This document shows, piece by piece, positions 24,018-31,801 of a DNA stretch of 39,670 nucleotides. This DNA comes from CAYNSX01 sp964400165 (lineage in GTDB: Bacteria; Armatimonadota; Hebobacteria; CAYNSX01): positions 1 to 39,670 of the forward strand of contig CAYNSX010000022.1 of assembly GCA_964400165.1 (NCBI GenBank), written 5' to 3'. The notes beneath the pieces were generated by a model. That model was not told the DNA's origin, searched no databases, and was given only the letters and a program-made list of their open reading frames with translations. A program made the translations under genes and the position numbers. Within the stretch, counting starts at the first letter, position 1. Every line of letters starts with the position of its first letter.

Positions 24018-24945
24018 GGTCCAGCGCCGCCGCCAGACGGCGGAACTGGACGCGGCGCGAGCGCCGGGGGAAGGGGAGGCCTACACGGTAGCGCTCTTCG
24101 GTTGGGGGCTGGGGATGTCGGCGCTGCTGGCGTGGCTATGGTATGTGTCCGCGCTGCGGGTGGGGTCGTATGCGCTGCTCGGCCTGACTCTGCTGTCCCT
24201 GTTCGTTTTCACGATGGTGATCCCCAGTTTGGAGATCGGGCAGGTGCGCGGCCTGGGGCGGCGGGTGGTGCCGCCGCCGGGGAGCGAACTCTCGATCGCA
24301 CTGGAGCGGTTCGCGCGGGCGCTGCTGTTGCAGCGACGGCCGACGGTGGTGCTGGCGCCCGGCCCGGCGGCGACGGAGACGCTCGGTGACCTGATTGTCA
24401 TTACCGAGCGGGTGCGCGATCTGCTGCAGCCCGTCGAAGTGCGGGCGCTGCTGGCGGTGCAGATGGCCCACATCGCCGCCGGCCACCGCCCCTGGCTGGC
24501 GCTGCGGCGGCGGGTGCGCAACGCGCACCGGCTGCTGCGCATGACGCTGGCGATTCCGCTCTGGCCGCTGGTGCTCGGGCTGGGGGCGTGGGAACACGCG
24601 GCGCGCCGGACGGGGCTGCGCATCGCCACGCTGCTGGTCGGCGACCCGCGCGTCGTCGCGGCGGCGGCGCTGAAACTGGCGGTGTTGCGCGACCCGGAGT
24701 CGGAGGTGGTGGTGGAAGAGGTCGAGCAGTTTCAGGCGGCGCCGTCGACGAGCGGCGTCGAGGAGTCGCGCGTGTCGGCGCACTTCAAGATGAGCCGGTT
24801 CCTCACCCGCAACAAGGAACTGAACGAGCAGGTGCACGACCTGTCGGAGTTCGCCGCGACGGAGCAGTACCGGGAACTGGGCCGGGCGCTGCGTGCGCGC
24901 TCGATGCCGCGGAAGGACGGGGATGAGTCACAATCTAGTAGTTAA
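24001..24945 (+). CDS. Membrane protein with degenerate M48 peptidase-like site
   Basis: A 314-residue protein with two hydrophobic segments (about 29-51 and 56-76) and a region that lines up with M48 peptidases: LIVITERVRDLLQPVEVRAL followed by LAVQMAHIAAGH (151-162). The usual HExxH is here V153-Q-M-A-H157, so two catalytic residues are missing and the protein is probably inactive as a protease. The C-terminus is hydrophilic and charged. The ATG 24001 overlaps the CorC gene by 17 bases. It is the last gene of the rpsU-phoH-ybeY cluster. The family call is an inference from motif context. Confidence 0.72.
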   Translation: MAKRVKVQRRRQTAELDAARAPGEGEAYTVALFGWGLGMSALLAWLWYVSALRVGSYALLGLTLLSLFVFTMVIPSLEIGQVRGLGRRVVPPPGSELSIALERFARALLLQRRPTVVLAPGPAATETLGDLIVITERVRDLLQPVEVRALLAVQMAHIAAGHRPWLALRRRVRNAHRLLRMTLAIPLWPLVLGLGAWEHAARRTGLRIATLLVGDPRVVAAAALKLAVLRDPESEVVVEEVEQFQAAPSTSGVEESRVSAHFKMSRFLTRNKELNEQVHDLSEFAATEQYRELGRALRARSMPRKDGDESQSSS

Positions 24946-24946
24946 T

Positions 24947-24967
24947 GGTGAACGGTGAATGGTGAAT
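24947..24967. repeat. Heptamer short tandem repeat
   Basis: GGTGAAC, GGTGAAT, GGTGAAT in tandem immediately after the stop of the M48-like gene. The rest of the gap to the tRNA (24968-25058) is pyrimidine-rich with no gene. Confidence 0.7.
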
Positions 24968-25058
24968 GGGAATTGCCCGACGCCCGCTTCCTTCCCCGCC
25001 TCCCTGCGTTCCCGCCTCCCCGGTCACTGTTTGCGTGTGCTACCCTCCTGTTCCCGGT

Positions 25059-25136
25059 CGGGGTGTAGCTCAGCTTGGCTAGAGCGCTGGCATGGGGGGC
25101 CAGAGGCCGGCGGTTCGAGTCCGCCCACCCCGACCA
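25059..25136 (+). tRNA. tRNA-Pro(GGG)
   Basis: Acceptor arms CGGGGTG / CACCCCG, D-arm GCTCAGCTTGGCTAGAGC, anticodon stem CTGGC / GCCAG with loop ATGGGGG (T33, anticodon GGG at 34-36), T-arm GGCGG-TTCGAGT-CCGCC, discriminator A and an encoded CCA. The CGGGGTG start is typical of bacterial proline tRNAs. Confidence 0.95.
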
Positions 25137-25150
25137 GAACCCCCGTGACA

Positions 25151-25171
25151 CGGGAAACGGGAAACGTGAAA
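25151..25171. repeat. Heptamer short tandem repeat
   Basis: CGGGAAA, CGGGAAA, CGTGAAA in tandem between the tRNA and the 3' end of the sbcDC gene. Confidence 0.7.
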
Positions 25172-25185
25172 CGGTCGTTCGTCGT

Positions 25186-28100
25186 TTATGCGGTCACGAC
25201 TGTCAGCAGACTGCCGCGGTCGTCTTTGGCGACCAGGATGCGGTAATCGAAGGCATCCTTCACTTCCTCGACATGGGTGATGACGAGGATTTTCTCGAAG
25301 TCGCTCTCCACTGATCGCAGCGCATCGAGGACATTGTCGCGCCCTTCGGCGTCTTGCGTGCCGAAGCCCTCGTCGATGACCAGCATTTGCAGGCGCGTGC
25401 CGGCGCGCTGCGCGAGGAATTGCGATAGTGCGACGCGCAGGGCGAAGTCGACGCGGAATTTCTCGCCGCCGCTCAAGAGTTCATAGGGCCGCGGCTCGGG
25501 GCTGTCGCCGAAAATTTCGATTTGCAGCGTCTCCTGTTCGGTGCCGCGCTGCGTTTCGCGGGTGGCGGCAAGTTGCAGGCGCATGACGCCGTCGGTCAGG
25601 CGGTCAAGCACCCGGTTGGCGGCCAGCGTGAGCGAAGGCAGCGTCCGCTCGATGATAAGGGCGGGTGCGCCCTTCGTGCTGAAGGTTTCGGCGAGGGTGC
25701 GGTGGGCGTCGGCGGCGGCGAGCAGCCGCTCGATGTCGGCGCGGCGGGTTTCGATTTCGGCAGCCTGCTGTTCGAGGCGGTCGCGTTCGCTCCGGAGTGT
25801 GGCCAGCAGTGCGATGGCGTCGCGTTCGTCGGCGCCTGCCGCGGCGTGCGCCGCTTCGGCGCTGCTGACAGCGGCGGCGAGCGCCGGAAGGTCGCCGGCC
25901 TGTTGTTCGAGTGCCAAGAGGGCGTGCGTGAGGTCGGCGTGACGGGCGGATTTCTTGCGAATCTGCACATCGAGGCGGGACAATGCAGTGCGGCGCGCTG
26001 GCAAGAGGCGCTCGGCTTCGGCAAGGCGCTCGTAGTCGCGCTCGGCGGCGCGCAGTGCGTCGAGGGCGCGCTTCGCCTCGGCGAGCGCGGCGGCATCGAA
26101 GCCGATGGCGGCGAGCGCGTCGACGAGAGCGCCGTCCCGGCGCTCGAAAGTTTCGCGCTCGGCGGCGTGTTCGGCATCGGCGGCAGCGAGTTTGGCTGCA
26201 ACGCGCGCCAGCGTCGCTTGCGCATCCTGGGCGTGTTGCAAGCGGCTTTGGAGGTCGCCGAGCCGCTGGCGCAGATGTGGCGCCTCTGCCACTCGTGTGC
26301 GCAGGTCGGCGAGGCGCTCGTCGAGCGCCGATGACGCCTCGCTGTCCGCGGCGGTGCCGCAGTCGGCGGCAGCCAGCGCATCTGTTGCCGCGCGCAGTTC
26401 AGCGCTCGTCTCGGCGACCAGGCGCTCGCGCTGCTCGGGTGCGAGCGGCTTCGCGCACACCGGACAGGCGGCCGTCGCGTCGCGCAACGCCACTAGGCGG
26501 GCGGCGAGCTGCGCCTCGAGTTCCTCGCAGCGCGCCCGCTCGGCGCCGCGCTGCGCCATCTTCGTGCGCAGCGTCTCTCGCTCGTGCTCTGCGGCATCGC
26601 GCTCGCGTTCGATGACGGTCAGTGCGGCAAGTGCGGCCTCGGTCTCGGTGATCTTGCGTTCCATCTCGGGCGCATGCGCGACGGCGGCCTGCAGGTCGCC
26701 GCGTTGCCGTGACAGCCCGACGCGGCCCTGTTCAAATCCCGTGTGCACGGCAGTCCACACCGCGCGGTGTTCTTGGAGCGCTCGGTCGGCGGTCAGGGCG
26801 TCCTCGCGCCGCGCTTCGAGCGCGGTAACGAGTTCTTGAGCCGCGCGGAGGTCGCCGTGTGCGCGCTCGACTTCAGGGCGGCGCGCCACGAGCGATTCGA
26901 GCTCGGTGATTTCGATGTGCAGTTCAATCTGCTGCGCCTGCAAGTGCTCCTGATCTGATGTGATGGCGCCGAGTTCTCGGCGGCGCTCGGCCAGTTGCCC
27001 GGCGACGGCCTGCGCGGCAGTGGCGCGGGCCCGGGCGTCGGCCAGGCGGCGCTCGGCGGTCTCGGTCGCGGCGCGCGCCGCGCCGGCGGCCGCGTCGGCG
27101 GCGTGCACGCTCTCGTCCACTTCTTCTCGCCGCGCGACGCGCTCGCGCAGTCGCGCCAGGTCGTCCTCGACCTGGGCGAGCCGACCCTTGTCTTCTTCGT
27201 GCTGCAGGCGCGCCGCGACCGCGAGGGCGTCGTAGGATTCGAGGCCGAGGATGTCGCCGAGGACGCGCTTGCGGTCGGCGGGCGACATCGCGGTGAACAG
27301 CCCCGCCTGCCCTTGCAGCAGGTAACTGGAGGTGACGAATGATTCGTACGACACGCGCAGCAGGCGGTCGAGTTGCGCTTGCGTCTCGCGGGCGCTGGTG
27401 TGCGTCAGGCGCTGTTCGACCGCGCCCTGCGCGTCGAGCCGCAAGAGTTCGAGGCGGGCGGTCTTGTGCGGCGCGCGGAAGACTTCGCGCACGACCTGGT
27501 AACGCGTGTCGTCGAGATCGAAGTGGAATTCGACCCGTGCCGACTCGGCCCCGTGGCGGATGCAGGCGCGGGCGGGAGCACGGGCCTCGTTCCACAGCGC
27601 GAAAGTGAGGCCGTCGAGCAGGGCGGTCTTGCCGGCGGCGTTGGGGCCGGCGAGGCAGGCGACGCCCAGCGGCTCGAAGTCGAGCGAGCGCTGCGTGGCG
27701 AGATTGGGGTCATCGCCGTAGGAGAGAAAGTTGGTCACTGACAGGCGCACCGGGCGAAAAGTCACGATCGGCGGCGGCGCCGTCGCCGATTCGGCGGTCG
27801 CCGGCAGTTCGAGTAGGGCGGTCCCGCCGTTTTCTCGTGATGCCCGTTCGTGGCCGGGGGCAGCGCGGAGTTGCAGACCCTCGAGGTGGCGCAGCAGCGT
27901 CTCTTGCTCGTCCGGGGGCACGCCCTTCACCCGCCACCACTCGCGGGCGGCGTCCGCGGGCGTGAGGTCGGTGCGGTCGAGGACTTCGCCGCCGCGGGCG
28001 CGGGGCTCGCCGGCGACGATGCGTTCGACGCGCAAGTGCCACGAATGAACGCCGGCGGCGGCGAACCCCGCTTGCACCGCGGCGGGTTCGTGCGTGACGG

Positions 28101-29085
28101 CCTCTCGCGCCTCCACCCAGACGCGCACGATCGCGTTACGCAGGCGCGCGGACTCGGCGGCGACTGCGTTCACAATCGCCGCCGTCACATCACCGGCAGC
28201 ATCCGGGATGGGCAGCGTGACGAGCGGGCGCGCGCGGGTCACGGGAACGAACTCGGGGGTGGTCGGCGCCCCCGGGCGCAAGTCGCGCGCGACATAGAAC
28301 CCCTTCGCGTCCGCCTCTTCGCCGAAGTTGATGCGGCAGAGCGAGCCCGAATACACGACCGGCGGCTGTGGGTGCAGCACTTGCGCGGCGTGAATGTGAC
28401 CGAGGCCGACATAATCGAAGGTCGGGTCGCGCAGCCATTCGAGCGGCAGCACAATCTTCATCCCGTGGGGCAACTCCCGCTCACCGCCGGCGCGGGCGCC
28501 TTCGACCTGCCAGTGGGCGCCGAGGACGGCGGGCGTGTCGGGGTCTTCGGCGCGCGCCGCCCGCGCCAGGTCGCGGAACGACTTCAGGCACTCTTCGAGG
28601 TAGCGGCGCGTCTCGCGGGTCAGCGCCGCTTCGTCGGTGCCCCCGAAGCGGCGCCGCGTCGGCAGCGCCCCGACGACGACCCGGCCGTGCCGCGTGTCGA
28701 GCACGCGCGCCTCGGGCGTGTCGGCCACCCAGACATTCGGCAGCGCCATCGCGGCGAGCGGAGCCAGCGCGTGCTGGCGGCGCGGGTCGCCGGGCAGATC
28801 ATGGTTGCCGACGAGCAGTACCACCTGGATGCCGGCGTCGGCCAGTCTGCGGACGCTGGCGATGAACGGGGCGTACAAGTCGGCGGCGGGGTGGGGATCG
28901 GTCTTATGGAAGGCATCGCCGCAGAAGAGGAAGAGGTCGATGTCGTTGGCGATGGCGTAATCCATGACCTCATCGAAAGTGTCGCGGAACTCCTCAACGC
29001 GGGTGTTGAGGCCGGTGGCCTTGTTCTCCTCCCCGTGCGTGAGGACGCCGAGGTGCAGGTCCGCCGTGTGGAGGAGGGAGATCAT
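25186..29085 (-). CDS. SbcD-SbcC (Mre11-Rad50) single-chain fusion nuclease
   Basis: One uninterrupted 1299-residue frame. Residues 1 to about 420 are an SbcD/Mre11 nuclease: HTADLHLG (D9, H11), FCGDAFHK (D57), VGNHDLPG (N94, H95), YVGLGHIHAAQVL. From about 445 it is SbcC/Rad50: LSVTNFLSYGD, Walker A GPNAAGKT (480-487), long coiled coils, zinc hook C874-P-V-C877, second coil, signature LLSGGEKFR (S1205), Walker B MLVIDEGFGTQD (D1238, E1239). SbcCD cleaves hairpins and protein-blocked DNA ends. The two subunits are normally separate adjacent genes; here a linker of about 30 residues (ELPATAESATAPPPIVTF) joins them. The coil arms are on the short side for Rad50. The stop lies about 50 bases from the tRNA gene. 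Confidence 0.95.
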   Translation of the reverse strand: MISLLHTADLHLGVLTHGEENKATGLNTRVEEFRDTFDEVMDYAIANDIDLFLFCGDAFHKTDPHPAADLYAPFIASVRRLADAGIQVVLLVGNHDLPGDPRRQHALAPLAAMALPNVWVADTPEARVLDTRHGRVVVGALPTRRRFGGTDEAALTRETRRYLEECLKSFRDLARAARAEDPDTPAVLGAHWQVEGARAGGERELPHGMKIVLPLEWLRDPTFDYVGLGHIHAAQVLHPQPPVVYSGSLCRINFGEEADAKGFYVARDLRPGAPTTPEFVPVTRARPLVTLPIPDAAGDVTAAIVNAVAAESARLRNAIVRVWVEAREAVTHEPAAVQAGFAAAGVHSWHLRVERIVAGEPRARGGEVLDRTDLTPADAAREWWRVKGVPPDEQETLLRHLEGLQLRAAPGHERASRENGGTALLELPATAESATAPPPIVTFRPVRLSVTNFLSYGDDPNLATQRSLDFEPLGVACLAGPNAAGKTALLDGLTFALWNEARAPARACIRHGAESARVEFHFDLDDTRYQVVREVFRAPHKTARLELLRLDAQGAVEQRLTHTSARETQAQLDRLLRVSYESFVTSSYLLQGQAGLFTAMSPADRKRVLGDILGLESYDALAVAARLQHEEDKGRLAQVEDDLARLRERVARREEVDESVHAADAAAGAARAATETAERRLADARARATAAQAVAGQLAERRRELGAITSDQEHLQAQQIELHIEITELESLVARRPEVERAHGDLRAAQELVTALEARREDALTADRALQEHRAVWTAVHTGFEQGRVGLSRQRGDLQAAVAHAPEMERKITETEAALAALTVIERERDAAEHERETLRTKMAQRGAERARCEELEAQLAARLVALRDATAACPVCAKPLAPEQRERLVAETSAELRAATDALAAADCGTAADSEASSALDERLADLRTRVAEAPHLRQRLGDLQSRLQHAQDAQATLARVAAKLAAADAEHAAERETFERRDGALVDALAAIGFDAAALAEAKRALDALRAAERDYERLAEAERLLPARRTALSRLDVQIRKKSARHADLTHALLALEQQAGDLPALAAAVSSAEAAHAAAGADERDAIALLATLRSERDRLEQQAAEIETRRADIERLLAAADAHRTLAETFSTKGAPALIIERTLPSLTLAANRVLDRLTDGVMRLQLAATRETQRGTEQETLQIEIFGDSPEPRPYELLSGGEKFRVDFALRVALSQFLAQRAGTRLQMLVIDEGFGTQDAEGRDNVLDALRSVESDFEKILVITHVEEVKDAFDYRILVAKDDRGSLLTVVTA

Positions 29086-29130
29086 GCACGCGTGACTTCG
29101 GCGCAGGGCGGCACCTGCCCTGTCCGCCCG

Positions 29131-29190
29131 CCCTCACCCCGGCTTCGCCACCCCTCTCCCAAGTACTTGGGAGAGGGGATGGGGGAGAGG
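29131..29190. repeat. Composite palindromic element upstream of sbcDC
   Basis: A perfect 28-base palindrome (29151-29178) centred on AAGTACTT, identical in core to that at 3737-3764, with a GGC-TTC-GCC side hairpin (29141-29149) on the left and a G-rich right arm. Confidence 0.8.
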
Positions 29191-29253
29191 ATTCTTCGTG
29201 CCCCGACTTCAGTCGAGGGCGCAAGACCACTCGTAGTTGCTGTTTGAGGTTAG

Positions 29254-29335
29254 CCCGGCACTTCAGTGCCGGGGCAGATCGACCGCGAGGAAACAAGGAA
29301 ACGAGGAAACAAGGATGGCAGGCTGGAAGCCTGCC
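29254..29335. repeat. Hairpins and octamer repeats upstream of sbcDC
   Basis: A perfect hairpin CCCGGCAC-TTCA-GTGCCGGG (29254-29273); tandem octamers GAGGAAAC, AAGGAAAC, GAGGAAAC (29287-29310); then GGCAGGC-TGGAA-GCCTGCC (29317-29335). No gene is seen between 29086 and 29411. Confidence 0.7.
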
Positions 29336-29345
29336 CCCCTGTTGT

Positions 29346-29382
29346 GAAAGAAAGGAGCCCCGCTGCGATGCAGCAGGGCTCC
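29346..29382 (-). terminator. Intrinsic terminator of the DUF1326 gene
   Basis: Read on the minus strand: GGAGCCCTGCTGC-ATC-GCAGCGGGGCTCC, a 13-base stem with one mismatch, followed directly by TTTCTTTC. It begins 29 bases after the stop codon. Confidence 0.85.
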
Positions 29383-29411
29383 GTCGGAAACTGGAGTGTG
29401 CGCCGCCAGGG

Positions 29412-30092
29412 TTAGTAGGCGCCGCTGGACTTCACCTTCTCGTTGAAGTAGGCGTTCGAGTCCTTCAGCGTGAACGCGTGTCCGGCATCCTTGTAGGAGC
29501 CGGAGACGACCGTGCCCTGCTTGAACGAGGGCGACAGCTTGCTGTGGGCGTTGCTGTACATCACCGGCGACTTCCCGTCACCGCCCATCACGGCCTTGGT
29601 CGTGAACATCATGATCTTGCCGTCATTCACGGAGATGCTGTAGTTGCCTGCGGAGCCGGAAATGGCAACCTTGGCCGGCGTGGATCCCTCGTACCTTCCG
29701 AACCCTTCGAATTCCTTGGCCATCAGGGCCGCCGCCGCCTTCGCCACCTTCGGGTCCTTGGCGTCGACATAGAGGCGGAACCAATCGCCGGCCGCCAGCG
29801 CGTAGGCGACCTTGGCGCCCGCCACCGACTGCCCATTGAAGTTGCCGCCGGTGAACGAGAACGCGCCGAGGCCCTCGCAACTCATGTTCGGGCCGGTCAG
29901 CGTGCAGGCGCACGGCATCGTGCAAGTGCACGCGTCAATAAACACGCCGCGGGCCGAGAACTTCGCCTGCGCCGTCGCCGGCTTGGCGCCATACGACGAC
30001 TCGTAGGCCGCGACCCTGCCGGCCACACCCAGCACCACCGCCACACCCAATGCCATGGGCATGAAGCGCATGACAGTCTGCCATCGAGACAT
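29412..30092 (-). CDS. DUF1326 secreted protein
   Basis: ATG 30092 with GGAGG upstream gives 226 residues. The N-terminus (MSRWQTVMRFMPMALGVAVV) is a signal peptide. The mature part starts with the DUF1326 hallmark: a Cys-rich CTCTMPCACT (C55, C57, C61, C63) and SCEG (C72). The family is uncharacterised; the Cys cluster suggests metal binding or disulfides outside the cytoplasm. A good intrinsic terminator follows, so it is probably a single-gene transcript. Confidence 0.85.
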   Translation of the reverse strand: MSRWQTVMRFMPMALGVAVVLGVAGRVAAYESSYGAKPATAQAKFSARGVFIDACTCTMPCACTLTGPNMSCEGLGAFSFTGGNFNGQSVAGAKVAYALAAGDWFRLYVDAKDPKVAKAAAALMAKEFEGFGRYEGSTPAKVAISGSAGNYSISVNDGKIMMFTTKAVMGGDGKSPVMYSNAHSKLSPSFKQGTVVSGSYKDAGHAFTLKDSNAYFNEKVKSSGAY

Positions 30093-30224
30093 AGTGAGTC
30101 CTCCGAACTGCTGAATTCCGCCAGTGGCGATCACTTTGCGATTCCCGCCATTCCCGCACCTGTTATACGACGGTGGGCGGAAAAATCAAGGAGCAGGCAG
30201 GCGGTTCGTTGTGGAGGAGCGGGT

Positions 30225-30467
30225 TCAGAGGCGCTTCGAGGCGTCGAGAATGGTGACACCGACGACCTCTACACCCATTCGGCGAACCAGAATGCCGTCC
30301 TCGGTCATTTCACCTTCTGCCTCCACCGGCGGACGGCGAAAATTGAGGTACAGCACATCCGCTTCACGGTCATAGTCCACCCACATTTGGGATGAGGGCA
30401 GTCCCACAAGGCCCGCGACCGCCTTCAGGGCGGAGCGGACGATTTCTTTCTCGGCTAGGGTCTCCAT
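30225..30467 (-). CDS. DUF2283 family protein
   Basis: An 80-residue protein with the DUF2283 core VDYDREADVLYLNFR ... DGILVRRMG.EVVGVTILDASKR (split motif). The family is small, cytoplasmic and of unknown function, sometimes found near toxin-antitoxin genes. No toxin is seen nearby. It lies 12 bases downstream of the alanine dehydrogenase stop and may be co-transcribed with it. Confidence 0.8.
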   Translation of the reverse strand: METLAEKEIVRSALKAVAGLVGLPSSQMWVDYDREADVLYLNFRRPPVEAEGEMTEDGILVRRMGVEVVGVTILDASKRL

Positions 30468-30479
30468 ACCGCTGTGGTT

Positions 30480-31580
30480 TCAGGTGACCGGCTCTGCTTG
30501 GCGGCCGAAAGCGGCGGCGACGGCCGGGTGCACGATGCGGCCCTCCCACAAGTTCACGCCCTTGGCGAGCGCCGGGTCGCTGCGGATGGCGTCCACGACG
30601 CCCTGGTTGGCGATCTTGAGCGCATAGGAGAGCGTGGCGTTCGTCAGGCCGTGGGTGGCGGTGCGCGGCGTCAGCGCCGGGATGTTGGGCACGGCGTAGT
30701 GCACGACGCCGTGCAGTTCGTAGGTCGGTTCCGAGTGCGAGGTCGGGCGGATGGTCTCGATGCAGCCGCCCTGGTCGACGGCGACATCCACGATGACCGC
30801 GCCGCGCTTCATTTTCTTCACCATCGCCTCGGTGATGACACGCGGCGCCCGGGCGCCGGGCACCAGCACCGCGCCGACCAGGACATCGGCGAAGCGGCAG
30901 CCCCGCTCCAGGGCGAGCGGCGTCGAATAGACGAGTATGACGCGCCCGCCAAACATGGCGTCGAGTTCGCGCAGGCGCTGGTTGTTGATGTCGATGATGG
31001 TCACCTGCGCGCCCATGCCGACAGCGATGGCCGCCGCGTGCGCGCCGACGATGCCGCCGCCGATGATGACCACCTCGGCGGGCGGGACGCCCGGAATGCC
31101 GCCGAGCAGGACGCCGCGCCCGCCGTTCTGCGCTTCGAGGTAGTGCGCGGCGACCTGCACGGACAACTTGCCGGCAATCTCGCTCATCGGCAGCAGCAGT
31201 GGCAGGCCGCCGTTCACTTGCACCGTCTCATAGGCGAGGGCGATGACGCCGGAGTCGAGCAGCGCCCGCGTCAGTTCCTCGGACGAGGCCAGGTGCAGAT
31301 AAGTGAACAGCACCTGCCCGCGCCGCAGCAGCGGGTACTCCGGCGGCAGCGGTTCCTTTACTTTGAGGATCAGGTCGGCGCCGTCGAAGACCGCTTTGGC
31401 CGTCGGGACGATTTGCGCGCCCTGGCGGGCGTATTCGTCGTCGGCGAGGCCGCTCAAGGCACCGGCGCCCGCCTGGAGCTGAACGGAATGCCCGTGCTTG
31501 ACGAAGACCTGGGCGCCGGCGGGCGTCAGGGCGACGCGCGCCTCGCCGTCCTTGGTCTCGGTGGGGACGCCGATGATCAC
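30480..31580 (-). CDS. ald: Alanine dehydrogenase
   Basis: A 366-residue enzyme interconverting alanine and pyruvate + NH3 with NAD. A GTG start at 31580 is chosen because it gives MIIGVPTETKDGEARVALTP, the standard N-terminus, and puts K75 and H96 at the usual active-site positions. The NAD site is VVIIGGGIVGAHAAAIAVGM, and HGLTNATLSYALKIAN is near the C-terminus. The frame stays open upstream to 31799 and an ATG at 31655 exists, but the extra sequence does not look like the family. It is divergent from korA and likely shares the intergenic region 31581-31801 for control. Confidence 0.94.
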   Translation of the reverse strand: MIIGVPTETKDGEARVALTPAGAQVFVKHGHSVQLQAGAGALSGLADDEYARQGAQIVPTAKAVFDGADLILKVKEPLPPEYPLLRRGQVLFTYLHLASSEELTRALLDSGVIALAYETVQVNGGLPLLLPMSEIAGKLSVQVAAHYLEAQNGGRGVLLGGIPGVPPAEVVIIGGGIVGAHAAAIAVGMGAQVTIIDINNQRLRELDAMFGGRVILVYSTPLALERGCRFADVLVGAVLVPGARAPRVITEAMVKKMKRGAVIVDVAVDQGGCIETIRPTSHSEPTYELHGVVHYAVPNIPALTPRTATHGLTNATLSYALKIANQGVVDAIRSDPALAKGVNLWEGRIVHPAVAAAFGRQAEPVT

Positions 31581-31711
31581 GCAAGGGAAGTTCGGCGGCG
31601 GCGCGCGTCGCTCCTGTTGCGCGGGGCGCGCACGGCCCGAATCGCGGCCTGCCATCTGGCTCGCGCGGGCGTCTGTGGACGCGCCGTGTGCGTGTTCCGG
31701 GGCGGCGACCG

Positions 31712-31720
31712 TGGTATACT
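31712..31720 (+). promoter_or_regulatory. Extended -10 promoter for korAB
   Basis: TGGTATACT is an extended -10 element (TGnTATAAT with one mismatch); no convincing -35 is seen. Transcription would begin near 31727, about 75 bases before korA. Confidence 0.4.
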
Positions 31721-31801
31721 CCCTATGGTCGCCGCGCACGGGCAGCACCGGAACACGCGGCCGCTTTGTGCCGTTGACGGAAAGGGATAGAGCAAGCACT
31801 T

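Noticed and set aside
24947..25171. Integrative element attachment site at the tRNA-Pro gene
   Set aside because: No partial repeat of the tRNA 3' end and no integrase gene was seen in the window.
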